Positions 12,002-23,427 of a DNA stretch of 64,000 bases are shown here, in pieces. The stretch's first letter is position 1, and each line of letters begins with the position of its first letter. The stretch is from Anastrepha obliqua (Eukaryota > Arthropoda > Insecta > Diptera > Tephritidae). Position numbers and translations under genes: made by a program. The notes beneath the pieces are model-generated. The model was not told the DNA's origin. It worked only from the letters and a program-made list of their open reading frames with translations, and searched no databases. Where the stretch lies: the NCBI RefSeq assembly GCF_027943255.1, contig NC_072897.1, positions 61,404,406 to 61,468,405 of the forward strand, in the 5' to 3' direction.

Positions 12002-12197
12002 TTATTTTATAATCTCAGATTTTGGGAGACAAATTTTGTATGGGAAATCGCGCTTTTTAATTACAGATTTTGAGTTAAGCGCGAAAAAGTAGATCATTTA
12101 CTTATATGTGAACGTATTATAAGACACATTTAGTACAATAGAAACGGTAGATGTTGGGGTTAAATACGCATAAAAGACGGATTTCATTAGAAATAAA

Positions 12198-12489
12198 GAT
12201 TTTTCATTTTACAACCAAATTCACCTTACTTTTTGCCCACAGGTAAAAAAAGAAAATATTAATCCTGGCAATCCTAATAAGGATAATGGAAAACTTTTAT
12301 CAAATTATTGCATTGTCATCGGTCCTTGATAGGTGTGCGAAATTTCAAGTCGATCAGAGTTTTAGAAGCCAGTGAAAATTAAGCTCAAAGATTCCGTTAC
12401 ATACATAGATACATACATACATACATACATACATGCATACATACATACATACATACATACAACCCGAGCTAATAAAAGTGTGTTAAAAA
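12198..12489 (+). repeat. Composite repeat X, right module (copy X1)
   Basis: The module begins GATTTTTCATTTTACAACC, contains a (CATA)n tract at about 12410-12460 and ends AATAAAAGTGTGTTAAA. It is nearly identical to each of the three tandem modules at 44474-45289. It forms the right edge of X1, after which errantivirus sequence resumes. Confidence 0.85.
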
Positions 12490-12519
12490 TAGACTTTTAT
12501 GTACGTACTTAATACGATT

Positions 12520-12793
12520 TACAGGGCCATAACACAAGAAGAGAAACACTGCAATACAAGCCCGGGGATATAGTTTATGTAAAAACTAATAGGAGGATAG
12601 GAAACAAATTTACTACCCCTTTTGATTGACGGACTGAAAGTGAATAAATACCAGCTCCCACTGCATTCCGATTCCAGTAGGAACGGTAGCTATTCATGAG
12701 CAGTTTGAGTTTCTACTCCACAAAACGAACTTGTCACACTTCGACTTCTAGCTGAAGAAACGGACAAGATATTAGACCAATTTCCACAATCCC
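12520..12793 (+). pseudogene. pol: Integrase C-terminal scrap of the errantivirus
   Basis: A short frame reads KPGDIVYVKTNRRIGNKF, the GPY/F-type C-terminal tail found at the end of gypsy-class integrases. It is followed by shifts and stops. It shows that X1 interrupted the integrase. Confidence 0.6.
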
Positions 12794-13438
12794 ATGCGAA
12801 AAAACTTCAACAACCTGGTAAAAAGATACCATCGACATGCCCGCGGTACTAATTTTCTAGAGACTGCATTAAAATACAAAGCCAGTACTCCAGACTTTGA
12901 GACGAAAACCGAAGCCCTAATAGAGGCAAACGAGCAACAGGCAACCATTAATTCTGCTATGCAAACACAAATTAATGGATTGACAGTGACAACCGATAAG
13001 CTCCTAAGAAGGGCAAAACAGACACAAATAAATACAGGAAATCTCTTTTCTTTAGCCACGACCAGAAATAGGGCGGTAATAATGGAACTGGAAACCATTA
13101 TAGTATCAGTAACTCTAGGAAAATTGAAAGTTATCAATCTTGCCCTGCTTAACGGAATGGAGGTAAACAATTTGTTAGTTGCTGAGCACTTTACAAACAC
13201 TAGAATAAGTGATGTACTTTCTGTTTCTAAGGTTAAGATATTTCAAGATATGAAATTCATTTACTTTGCTATTAAATATCTAAAAATAGCTAGTATTTGT
13301 AGTGTTGTAAATTTGCTGCGTGTTATTCAGAAAGGGAAGATTCTTTCTCTAGAGACGAATATTGAAGCTGAATGCAACAAGGAATGCATTCCGCTCTATA
13401 ATTTCAAATATATGAATACATTTTACATATATACATGA
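12794..13438 (+). pseudogene. env: Errantivirus env fragment
   Basis: A 214-codon frame resembles the ectodomain of insect errantivirus envelope proteins. It has a helical, coiled-coil-like stretch rich in [14 protein letters not shown] repeats, then [12 protein letters not shown] and a block around LLNGMEV. No transmembrane anchor or cytoplasmic tail is visible and the N-terminal part is also missing, so the product would not be a complete envelope. A basic run (KRYHRHAR) near the start may be the old processing region. Confidence 0.65.
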
Positions 13439-14050
13439 ACTTATATTGAAAAATGTCTGTAAATTTGTACATATGTAAGTATTCTATGGTTGAAAAGCGT
13501 AGGTAAGGGAACTGAAATTTAGTTTGAAATATTTGCAAACATACTTAATTATTATGATGCTTAACTATTTTTAGATAATAAGAACTTAAAGTTTATCTGT
13601 TTTAGCTTTATTCTTATATTAAAAAATTGCAATATTTTATGTATTTATTTATACATTTTCGAGTTCATTACTTTATTATTATTATATAGCATTTGTATAT
13701 CAATTTTGAATAATTCTATTTAAATATTTTTGATTTTTTAGCTTATTTATTTATTTTATGCTGATTGTGCTTATTTTTATTATATGTAGGTGTATACGGG
13801 TGATATGTATAAGGCTACTGGGCAATCGCGCACTGTGTACTAACTTCAATGGTGGTGTGTAAATTAAAAACTCCCAATCTTTGTTTAAAGAATACCCATT
13901 CAATGTTTTTTCCAGTGTGGCATTACTGACGAATGTTATAAAAAATGCACAATTTTCAGTGCTCTCACGAGAAAAAGAATTTCGCATCTAGTCACTATGG
14001 TACAGACGTGTTTCTATAGTAGTGATCCCGTTGTATTTCATATTTACTTA
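13439..14050. other. No gene recognised
   Basis: The stretch is A/T-rich. A 78-codon frame on the minus strand (13751-13987) matches no family I know. The errantivirus 3' LTR would be expected here, but nothing resembles 1560-1821. Confidence 0.5.
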
Positions 14051-14203
14051 TTAGCAAACCCGGCCCGCTTCGCTGGGCACACTAAAATAGAATAAATATG
14101 GTTTAGAACAGAAAAGATATGGTTTTCATATTATTTATTTCTTTATTCAAGCGCTTTGGCATAAACAATATTTTTTGTTTTTCTATTTGTTGTTGAGTAA
14201 ATA

Positions 14204-14599
14204 TTATATATATAATGTTGTTGGCTTCCCAACACGTGAACAGCCAACGTATAGTTGACCATGGGTGAATACTGGTTCTTCTAAATTCATCCCGCATATT
14301 TCTAAAGTTTGCCCTTGTGATTTATTGATAGTTATTGCAAATGCTAAATGAATGGGCAGTTGCAAACGCTTGCATTCAAATGGCAATTCAGGTGGTATCA
14401 TTGGAATTCTTAGTATTAGAACGTCTTCATTCTTGAATTTGCCAATTTAAATAGTTGCTTGGATAACAATATTCATCAATCGTTTGACTACTTCATTTTG
14501 TTCTTGACGTTCTTCTGATGTCGCGTTATTCCGGGCCTTTCTCATGCGCCTATTATTATTTGTCGAACGACCAATATGATTACGTGATTGTCTTGGCAT
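14204..14599 (-). pseudogene. RepHel deletion derivative (N-terminus joined to helicase C-terminus)
   Basis: From the ATG at 14599 the frame reads MPRQSRNHIGRSTNNNRR and then RKARNNATSEERQEQ, the basic leader typical of Helitron RepHel proteins. After an in-frame TAA near 14450 the same frame continues into the PIF1-like helicase C-terminus: IHLAFAITINKSQGQTLE and FTHGQLYVGCSRVGKPT. More than a thousand codons (Rep and most of the helicase) are absent, so the junction is a deletion. It ties the array-bearing Helitrons to an autonomous parent. Confidence 0.8.
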
Positions 14600-15249
14600 T
14601 TGTACTGTAATAAACATGATTGTAATTATGGTATTCTGAGATTTTAAAACATGTTTTTTTTCAATTTTGTGGATTATATTTTCGAAGCATATGTGTTTAA
14701 AAGCCCAAGTCTACATGGTCAGGATTATTTTATTTTGTTGTGATTTTCTTAAATCATCTCTTTTCTTCTGAAAATTGTTGACAATTTGCATGATAAGGCT
14801 ATTAATTGTTGCATCAAAGTTACGCATTTTTCGTGCTCTTCTTTTGCATCATTTAATAATTTCTTTTGTTTTTTCATTTTTTTCACTCATGGTGTATCGT
14901 AGCTTATCTCATATGAACCGAAAAAATAAATCCACAAAACATAATTTCATTTGAACATTCGGATTTCACATTAAATTCTCAAATTTCGTAAGAAATTATT
15001 CGCTGTTCCAAAATCCACTCCAAAAAAAATGTTTACACTTTGCACTTACGTCTTCTCCTTATGGCGTCCAAATCAGAAAGAAATATTGACACATTGTAAC
15101 TCACACTGTCAATGTGATAGTTCAGTTCCGCCCCAAGCATTAAAAAAGTAAACGACATCATGGCTGGTTCAAAAGAACGCTGTACGCATTGCCGGTGTTC
15201 CGAATTACAACCAAACTTTACGAAACCCATTTTCAATACTTACTTAACA

Positions 15250-15900
15250 ATGTGCGTAAGTTTGGTTTAATTCGGTGCAAAGACACGGCGGGTCCACGTT
15301 TTGGCATATATTTCGAGACCCTAGTCATCAATAGGTATTAAATACCCAGTATTAAAGCACTTATCAACAGCTTTCATTTGATACCCATATTGTACATACA
15401 CAACCAAAGGTTACCCGGGTCCACGTTTTGACCTATATCTCGAGACCCCAGTCACGGAGCGGCATGAAAAATACTCTGTACTAAAGCATTCACCAACAGC
15501 TTCCATTTGATATCTATATTGTACAAACACATTCTAGGGTTACCCGAGCCCACGTTTCGGCCTATATCTCGAGACCCGAGTCACCGAACGGTATGAAAAC
15601 TACTCTATACTATAGAAATCATCAACAACTTCCATTTGCTACCCATATTGTGCAAACACATCCTAGGGTTACCCGGGTCCACGTTTTGGCCTATATCTTG
15701 AGACGCTAGTCACAGAACGGTATGAAAAATACTCTATACTATAGAAATCATCAACAGCTTCCCTATGCTACCCATATTGTACAAACACATCCTAGGGTTA
15801 GCCGGGTCCACGTTTTGGCCTATTTCTCGAGACCCTGGTATCCGATTCTTAAAATTTCAAAACACAAACCTTTTCCACATGTGTCTCTCCATGTGGCAAA
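15250..15900 (-). repeat. Tandem array of about 128-bp monomers in H3
   Basis: The motif CCACGTTTTGG or close variants occur near 15296, 15424, 15552, 15676 and 15804. The monomers belong to the same family as H1 and H2 but are more diverged from each other. Confidence 0.85.
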
Positions 15901-15986
15901 GTTTGGTTAAAATCGGTTGAGCCATTCTCCGTAAAGTTCATCACAACGCGAAAAACGACTGAATTGTTATATACCTATATAGAAGA

Positions 15987-16369
15987 TATCAACGCGGCGG
16001 CGCCGTTCATTGATTAACTCTCACAGTTGTGTGCTTTATTTTATATTTTTAATCACCGTATTTTTCAAACTCTAACCATCTAATAAATTTACGGGAAAGA
16101 ATGACCTCCGATTCCGGAGGGACGTCGCGTAATTACTACGCGGTTCTACAGCAACCTTCTCATTCTAACCAAAAATGATTATCGAGCAAATCGCAGGGAA
16201 CGTTAATGTATAGAGAATTCTCACGGGCTACGAATAATGTGATTGTCAAAAATTAAATGAAACCGCGAAGACTTTTTCACCTCGCCCAGCTCGACAGAGG
16301 GGAAGTTCTTAACAGAGCTGATTACAGTGAATTCTGTATAAGTACATTGGCACTGCTCAGTTTTTGACT
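15987..16369. other. No gene recognised
   Basis: I see neither a protein family nor terminal repeats here. The G/C-rich blocks near 15990 and 16110 stand out against the A/T-rich background, but I cannot assign them. Confidence 0.4.
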
Positions 16370-16640
16370 GCTGAACAGTTTCAATTGTATAGCAAAAAAA
16401 AAAAAACAAATTCATTGAAAAGCTCGAGCTTATATTTTTATAAGCAAAGTACTTTCATTTGTAAAACGAGCCGCCTATATGGCACTTTTTCTCAACGATG
16501 ACAAAAATTTACTTCTAAGATTGAAGAAATCAAATCAAAATAGTCAATACTGGAATATTTCCTACAGAAATGTTTGCCAATATATATTGAATCGTGAATT
16601 TTTAACATGTCAAATGGTCGCGGCTCCGTATATACGGATT
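16370..16640. repeat. Dispersed repeat copy C
   Basis: This stretch is collinear with 49590-49800: a GAACAGTTTCAA.. start, CGAGCTTATA/CGAGCTCATA, AAAACGAGCCGCC, ATAGTCAATA, and CGCGGCTCCGTA. At 49800 the sequence continues straight into ATATGTTTGCACCCATATATG, which here appears only at about 17889, after the DD41D element. The paralogue therefore gives the empty site. Confidence 0.75.
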
Positions 16641-17886
16641 ATTTTTATTTGGTCTTTTAATTTTTTTTACATCAAGTCGAGAATATGATGTCATGTAAAT
16701 GGCCGCCGCCACAGTTGATTGCCATTTGAGCCCTTTTTATGGCATTTTTCATCACTTTGGCCAAAACTTCCGGCAATAGGTCCTCACATTCTTGACGGAT
16801 ATTGTCTTTAAGAGCTGTAAGAGTCTGAGGCTTGTTGACATAAACCCGCGACTTCAAAAAGCCCCACAAAAAGAAGTCTGGAGCGGTCAAATCAGGCGAT
16901 CTTGCTGGCCAGTGCAAATCGCCAAAACGGGAGATTAGGCGCCCGGAAAATGTATCCTTCAGCATATCGGCTGTGGCACGTGCAGTGTGTGCCGTTGCAC
17001 CGTCCTGTTGGAACCACATGTTTTCCAATCCCAATTCATCAAGTTGCGGCAAAAAGAACTCGTTGATCATTGCTCTGTAGCGCTCACCATTCACAGTAAC
17101 CGGTTGGCCCGCGACGTCTTCGAAGAAAAAAGGGTCCGATGACTCCTCCAGCGAAAACAGCACACCATACAGTGACTTTGAGCGGGTGTAATGACTCTTC
17201 GTGGGTTACACGCGGATTTTCAGTGCCCCAGAAGCGTAAATTTTGCTTATTTACGTACCCACTAAGATGGAAATGGGTCTAATCACTCATGATTATTTTT
17301 GATGAAAAACCATCTTCCTCTTGGTGGTGATTAAGGATGACTTGAGCGTATGTTAGACGTGATTGGCGGTCAGCAGCTAACAGCTGATGCACCGTCTGGA
17401 CTTTGTACGGAAACATCTTCAAATCTTGTACCAAGATTCGCTGTAATGACCGTCGACTGATACCCATTTGCGTGGCACGTCGTCTGGTCGATGTCGACGG
17501 CGCTTCCATGACATCCTCGGCTACAGCAGCAATATTCTCTGCAGAACGACTACTCCGGGGTCTGCCACGCCTGGCGGCATCTCGCGTTGTGCCAGTCTCT
17601 TCGACGCGAGCGGCTAAACGTCGCAGTGTTCCACCAGTGGGCGTTGGACGGCGAGGAAATCTGCGACGAAATTCACGTTATGCCAAAGTCACCGACCGAT
17701 TATTGGTCAAATAAATACTTGTAGTCAGCAATACTCCGCGTTCTGGAGCAATGTAGCGTAACATTGTTTATTAACGTGTATTTCGCATGTGTTTATTACA
17801 CCAATGTCAAAACAGAACTGACATTAGGGGCCAATCGCAAAATTTATAGCATTTTCTGATAGGAGGATTACTTTAGCGCCACCTGT
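16641..17886 (-). mobile_element. DD41D mariner, decayed copy
   Basis: The right end, reverse-complemented, reads ACAGGTGGCGCTAAAG and is followed by TA. The left end is eroded and no matching TIR is visible. Boundaries are supported by comparison with the uninterrupted paralogue at 49795-49820. Confidence 0.7.
16672..17764 (-). pseudogene. DD41D mariner transposase pseudogene
   Basis: The frame starts at about 17764. It has a TAA near 17687, a TAG directly after the first catalytic Asp (SD then stop then THF, near 17285), and a shift near 17163. The C-terminal 163 codons are open and carry FQQDGATAHTARATADML and ARSPDLTAPDFFLWGFLKS. Counting from the Asp of QQD to the Asp of APD gives 41 residues between, the DD41D signature of the rosa-like mariner group. 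Confidence 0.85.
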
Positions 17887-18222
17887 TACATATGTTTACA
17901 CCCATATATGAATGTAAATATTTTTTTTTTTTAACTTTATTTTGTATTCTGTCGATACAGTCCAATCGTGATAGTCCGACACATACGGGACCAAATATTC
18001 CGGACTACCGAAGGTTCCATTTAATCAATGTTAATTCGAAAATTATGATCAAAATGCATAATGCAAAAATAATCTTTTTATTAATATCTCTTTCAGTGGG
18101 GAAACAAAAACGTAACTGCTAAACTTAAAGAAAATAATTACACGCAAAATTTTTAGTTTTTTAATACATATGCATTTAATATAAAACATGAACGTAAGTA
18201 TATACATTATTGTAAATACATA
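17887..18222. other. No gene recognised
   Basis: The first bases continue the dispersed repeat of copy C. The rest is A/T-rich with no coding or terminal-repeat signal that I can support. Confidence 0.45.
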
Positions 18223-18430
18223 TGTGCAATACCCGACCAATAAGCACACACTTTTTGGATTATGGATTAACACTTTATTGTTCAACTAGTACGTGTTACA
18301 CCCGGAGCGCATCGGATACATACTCAATATCAAAATGTCATTTCTCTCCCTACGCATCATCGCTGTCAGTGTTCTTTGGCATGAGTTCCCACCCCATCGC
18401 TGTAAGTGTTCTTTGACATGGGTTGCCACA
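18223..18430 (-). repeat. 3' LTR of the K02A2.6-like gypsy element
   Basis: On the minus strand the block starts TGTGGCAACCC at 18430 and ends TATTGCACA at 18223, the TG..CA form of an LTR. It is preceded by a polypurine run AAAGGAGGGG (18431-18440) and contains AATAAAG near 18270. Inside is a duplicated CATCGCTGT..TTCTTTG unit. No matching 5' LTR exists; that end was replaced by LINE sequence at 21951. Confidence 0.75.
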
Positions 18431-21400
18431 CCCCTCCTTTGTTCACCAGTTTGAGTTTCAACCCTTGACCATTAGCTGGAGTTACTCTTGCCGGAGTGGG
18501 GGTATGTTGGTCATCCTGCGTCGTACTTGTGGATGAAACAGATGACGGTGGCTCGGCCACCGATTGAGGTGCTGAATGAGTATTCTGTGGATCGGCCCCC
18601 GTGCCGGCTGATATTTTCTTTAAATGAGCTACGTTCCTCATCAAAGCTCGACCCCCTCCGACTACCTTAACAACATTTCCCTTCCTTTCCAGGACCTCAT
18701 ATTCTGTTGTGTCAAAATAAGGGGTAAGTTTGTGTGGAAACACGACATTCTTCAGGTAAACTTTGTCCCCCACTCCTATGTCTACTACCTTAGCCCCTCT
18801 CTTCCTGTCAGCTGCCACTTTCCCTTTGTGTTTACTCACACAGTCCCTATCCTTTTGCACCGAATCCGAAAACTCCCCGACTAAGTCCTGAATGCTAGGT
18901 ATTTTATCACGGGCTGGGCCTGTGCTGCCATGTGGGGTCACGTTATACATAAGCATGAAGTTTTGTATCGTTTCTTTGTAATTTTTCTTATCCAACTGGG
19001 CGATTTTCAATCGTTTAACTAAGTTTGTATTCATATTTTCTACCTCTCCATTGGCCTGGGGCCAATATGGAGGTGTTTGAATTTGTTGTATACTAGACGT
19101 CTTACAATATTGCTGAAACTCCATGCTTACGTATTGCTTTCCATTGTCGGTCCGTAAGTATTTAGGGAACCCAAGTCTACTAAAAATTTCTTTCATTGAA
19201 TCGATAATGCTTGAAGAGGAGACCGTAAAAATTTAAGCTCCATGTATTTCGAGTAGTAATCTATCACGACAAGTATGTATTCATTATTTGGCAAAGGGCC
19301 TAGAAGATCTGTAGCCACACAGGTCCACGGTAACGTGGGAAATGGAGTCCTATCCATTGGAGCTGGATTTGATTCTCTCGACACCAAAATGCAGTCCCGA
19401 CAATTCTTTACAAACGTTTCGACTTCGCGATCTACTAGTGGCCACCAGACTTCTGATCTCACCCGACACTTCATAACAGATTCCCCTGGGTGGCCCTCAT
19501 GTGAAAATTTAAGGACTTTCTGTCGTAATGTGGACGGAATAACTATGCGTGTTCCTCTCAGGAGAATACTTCCTACTGTAGACAGCTCGAATCGAAAAGG
19601 ATAAAACCTGTTTGTAATTGCCCTTTCCCAAGAATCATTACTCATGCACGACATCGCATCGACGATCTCCTCATCTTGTGCGCTATGTTCTGCCACTTCT
19701 GATATGGCCATCGACACCGGCACTGCATTTTCAATCACTCGCAGAATGTTGTGTTCAGCCTCAGCGTCCAAGCAGCGCGTCCCTGTTGGCTGGCATAGCC
19801 GGGATAGTGTGTCGGATATATTTTCCTTTCCAGTTTTGTAAATAACTTTAAATTTGTATGCTTGTAGGCGTAGCAGCCATCTTTCGATTCGGGCTGGCGG
19901 CTTCGAAGTAGGTTTGAATATTGTTTCCAGAGGTTTATGGTCCGTCACGAGTTCAAATTCCAGACCAGCTAAGTAAAAGTAGAATTTTTCCACCGCCCAG
20001 ACCAAAGCTAAGCTTTCTTTTTCCGTCTGGGAATAGCGTTGTTCTATTTTTGATAAGCTTCTACTAGCAAATGATATTATGTTTGGCTTGTCTTTTTCAG
20101 GGAGTTGAACCAATACCGCACCCAGTACCACTTTGCTAGCATCTGCAATCAAGCGTGTTATTTATTTGGATCGAAATATGATAACTTGGTGACTTCAGCT
20201 AGCCGCAACTTAAGATCTTCAAATGCTTTCTTTTCTTCATCTCCCCAAATAAACTTATTTTCTTTGATCAAAAAGCGTCTTAACGGCTCGGTACCATCGG
20301 CCAAATCCGGAATAAACTTTCCCACGTATGTTATAAGGCCGAGGAAACTTCTGGTCTCCTCCTTGGTTACCGGGTCACGAAATGAGGTAATTGTGGTTAT
20401 CTTTCCCGGATCCACTTCGATTCCCTTATCAGATAGAATGTGACCCAGGAATTTTAATTTATTTGTTTTCCAAATACACTTCTGGTGGTTAAGGAGAACG
20501 TTGTTTGCCTCCAATATTTCGCGAACTGCGTTTAGGGTCTCGTCATGCTCTTTTTCAGTGTTGTCAAAAATAATGACGTCATCTTTATAGTTCATAACAT
20601 TAGAACATGGTGCCAATAACTCTTCCAGCCTTCTTTGGAAAATTTCTGGGGCCGAATTGATATCGAACATCAATCGCTTATATTGAAAAAGTCCTCGGGG
20701 CGTAAAAAATGTAGTAATTTCTCTACTTGTCTCATGAAGCTCGAGCTGATGATATGCATCTCTAAGATCCAGACGGGAAAATAACTTCGCATTTCGTAAT
20801 TTTGTCATAAATTTCGAGTCATTTGGCCAGTGGGCAATGGATAAATTTCTCTTAAGATGGCTTTGTTCGCCAAGCGCATGTCTAAACATAATCGAATGTC
20901 GCCGTTCTCCTTGAACGCGACCACCATCGGCGATATCCACGGACTGTGGCCAATCACCGGTTCAATAACATCCTGGTTTAGAGTTTCCTCAAGTTTAGTT
21001 AATACTTTTTCTTCTAACGCCACCGGGATTCGCCTCATGGGTTGCTGTACGGGTTTTACTTCGGGGTTAATAGACAATTTAATTACTACCCCTTTCCATT
21101 TAGGAGGCGGTTTTAAGGGCTCAATGTGATTTACGCTGGATCCGAGTCGTAAAACATTCAATATAATCGCGGTTTCCTTACCAAGCAACGATTGTTTCCC
21201 ATTTTCAATAACTAAAAATGTGGCAATCACTTCGATATTTGCCTTGACAGATATTGGGGCCTCAAAAACACAAATTACCTTAAGTAATTGGTCAGAGGCG
21301 TAACTCCTGAATTAGGTATGCGAATTTGTGCGAACGTTAAAAATAGCAGCCTTTTTGCGTTGTAAATACAACCAGTCGGCTTGACTTATCAGGTTAAACA

Positions 21401-21443
21401 GCGACCCAGAATCGATTACTAACGAAATTACTTGGCCGCCGAT
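18366..21443 (-). pseudogene. pol: Gypsy pol (protease, RT, RNase H, integrase), frameshifted
   Basis: In order on the minus strand: protease with LVIDSGSLFNLI (near 21400), a linker and RT N-terminus (20805-21230), the RT core with FSRLDLRDAYHQLEL and a NYKDDV box where YxDD is kept (20158-20940), RNase H with ADASKVVLGAVLVQ and TDHKPLETIF, and integrase with a zinc region, RTDNGKQY and NGEVEN (18366-20152). One-base shifts occur near 20830, 20165 and 19215, so the polyprotein is broken in three places though each domain is well preserved. Sequence style matches the K02A2.6-like Ty3/gypsy elements of insects. Chromodomain and env are absent. Confidence 0.85.
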
Positions 21444-21446
21444 CTT

Positions 21447-21950
21447 TCACTGCATTGTCTCTTCTTCGTCTCCGCTTAATATTTTAAAACAGTTACTTTC
21501 CGGATTATGCTCCTCTGGATCATCGTTGACCAATCGAATGTTACTATACTGACGCTTGGGGTTAACGTTTTTAGATTGTACCAATTGCCGCTTCAGCCTA
21601 GTCCGACACTTCCTAGCAAAATGACCTATACGATCACATTTATTACATTTCTTTGTTTTGGCTAGGCAAAATGAGTTATTGTCATTATGGCTCTTTTGGC
21701 CACAACGACCACATTCATTAGCTTGGGAAGTCGGGACCCGTGATTGATATTTAATTTTGTTGACTGAATTGGTTGCGTTCGAATCCGACTTCATGGATTC
21801 TGACTGTTTACTAATTTGTTCATCCACCTGACATGCCCCAATGACTTCATCCAAGGTTAGTTCCTTTTCTAAAAGTTTCTTCTTCAACTCTGCCGCCGCC
21901 CAGACGTCGATGATTTTGTCTTTTAGGCAAATTTGGTTTAGCAGCCAGTA
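21447..21950 (-). pseudogene. gag: Gypsy gag C-terminus with zinc knuckles
   Basis: This part of the frame ending at 21447 contains two adjacent knuckles: CGRCGQKSHNDNNSFC and CNKCDRIGHFARKCRTR. Upstream is a helical segment (AAELKKKLLEKELTLDEVIG) like the end of a gypsy capsid. The N-terminal capsid is missing; at about 21951 the frame runs directly into LINE reverse transcriptase. Confidence 0.75.
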
Positions 21951-23185
21951 CATATTACGAAATATTAAACCCAGAGCTTTTCTTTTTGCAAAGATATGCG
22001 TTTTCCACGTAAGCCGTTTATCCAAATGAATGCCTAGATATTTAGCACTATCACATTGCGGAATTGGAATACGGTTTAAGTTGATTTGTGAGCAGGTGGT
22101 TCTTTTTTTGGTAAAGGTTACGTGTTGAGATTTATGTTCGTTTACTTTCAACCGCCAGCTCCGGAGCCATTTGGAGATTTTATTTATGCTTATTTGGAGC
22201 ATATAAGAGGCTTCTACGGGATCCACTGCTGTCGCCATAATAGCAGTGTCATCGGCAAAAGTGCCAGTTAGTACACCTTTTGTGGTTGGCAGATCGTGTG
22301 TAAAAATTAAGTACAGGATTGGACCTAATATACTGCCTTCTGGGACCCCAGCTTTAATTTGTTGGAAATTGGAAATTTCATTTTCGTAATTTACGTAGAA
22401 CTTTCGTTGGTTTAGATATTATTTAAGGAGCCTTTAGTGGTAATTCCTTTTTTATTTTAAAGAGTAGGCCTTGGTGCCACACTCGTTCGAAGGCTTGAGA
22501 TATGCCCAGGAAAACTGCTGAACAGATTTGTTTTCGGTGGAGCGCTGTTTGTATTTTTTCGACAAGTCTATGGACTTGCTCAATTGTCGAATGCTCATTC
22601 CTGAAACCAAACTAATGTTTCGGAATTATTTGTTTGCGTTCGATAAAAACCATTAAACGTTTAAGGAAGATCTTTTCAAAAACTTTTGACAGTATTGGTA
22701 GAAGACTGATAGGGCGATAGGATTTCATTTCATCGCCTGGTTTTCCCGTCTTGAGCACCATTTTAATTTCTGCTCCTTTCCATTGAGCTGGGAAAACGTT
22801 TCTGGTTAAGCACGCATTAAACAAATGAGTAATAAAATTATAGGGTTCAGGAGGTAGTTTTTTAAGAATTTCGGCCGTGATGCGATCATATCCTGGTGCC
22901 TTGTGATCTTTTAGCTTTTTAATAGTGCTAACTATTTCACTTTTGGTGAACTTCTTCATCGGTAACTCCATTTGGTAGGGTTCGTTCAAAAAGGCAGCAA
23001 CAGTGCTGTCAAAACAAAGACCAGTTTCAGTATCGTTTGGTGTAAAAATATATTTTAGATATTTAGAAAAAAGCTCTGATTTCTCGATTGCGCTTTTCGC
23101 CCCTGAACCATCTTTTTTACGAAGTGGTAGACGGTACTCTTTTGTGGTACTTACCAGAGAACTGCAAGCGGTTGTATTTTTCTGA
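21951..23185 (-). pseudogene. Jockey-like LINE reverse transcriptase fragment
   Basis: The minus strand carries KLKDHKAPGYDRITAEILKK, KSYRPISLLPILSKVFEKIF and an FGFRNEHSTIEQVHR block, then degraded palm. The thumb (RLKVNEHKSQHVTFTKKR, CDSAKYLGIHLDKRLTWKTH) is open within 21951-22238. The endonuclease is missing and the 3' end stops at MYWLL, where gypsy gag begins. This is a 5'-truncated, recombined copy. Confidence 0.8.
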
Positions 23186-23427
23186 CTTGCGATCCACTCA
23201 CAAAAAAAGCGGTATCAATATGTACGACCAACGCAAACTAAGCGGTGTTTGCGCTGAGCAGAACCGCAACAGAGCAGTAAATGTTCTATGTATATCGTTT
23301 GTACATCCGAGTCTTTCTTTGTTTAGTCTTTGCTTCGTTTATAACTACCGCTTGTGCGATCACTTCGGCTATGCGGTGCTACATATGACCGCTACCGAAT
23401 GACAAAAATACTGAAAACACCACCTCA

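Larger units (their letters stand above)
1560..13440 (+). mobile_element. Decayed errantivirus-type Ty3/gypsy element, interrupted
   Basis: The order is a possible LTR, a tRNA-Lys-type primer site, gag, protease, RNase H, integrase scraps, and env. It is interrupted by a hAT (3354-6523), a DD41D fragment (6578-6955) and a composite repeat carrying a Tc1 relic and a Helitron (7979-12489). The reverse transcriptase core is missing and every surviving coding piece has stops or shifts. No 3' LTR was recognised after env. This is a dead endogenous copy. Confidence 0.75.
14051..15986 (-). mobile_element. Helitron H3, internally deleted RepHel derivative
   Basis: On the minus strand the 3' end is the GCCCAGCGAAGCGGGC hairpin followed by GGGTTTGCTAA at 14051, then host T. 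The 5' end is at about 15986 (TCTTCTATATAGG) or 15983 (TCTATATAGG). From the 5' end inward there are about five array monomers (15250-15900), the shared A/T-rich section, then a RepHel remnant joining the two protein ends. Confidence 0.8.

Noticed and set aside
12772..13200. Minus-strand frame of 142 codons opposite env
   Set aside because: Antisense shadow of the env fragment.
13751..13987. Possible small host gene
   Set aside because: A 78-codon frame in A/T-rich DNA with no motif, no splice context and no paralogue in the window.
17403..17714. Plus-strand frame of 103 codons
   Set aside because: It is the antisense shadow of the DD41D transposase N-terminus on the minus strand.
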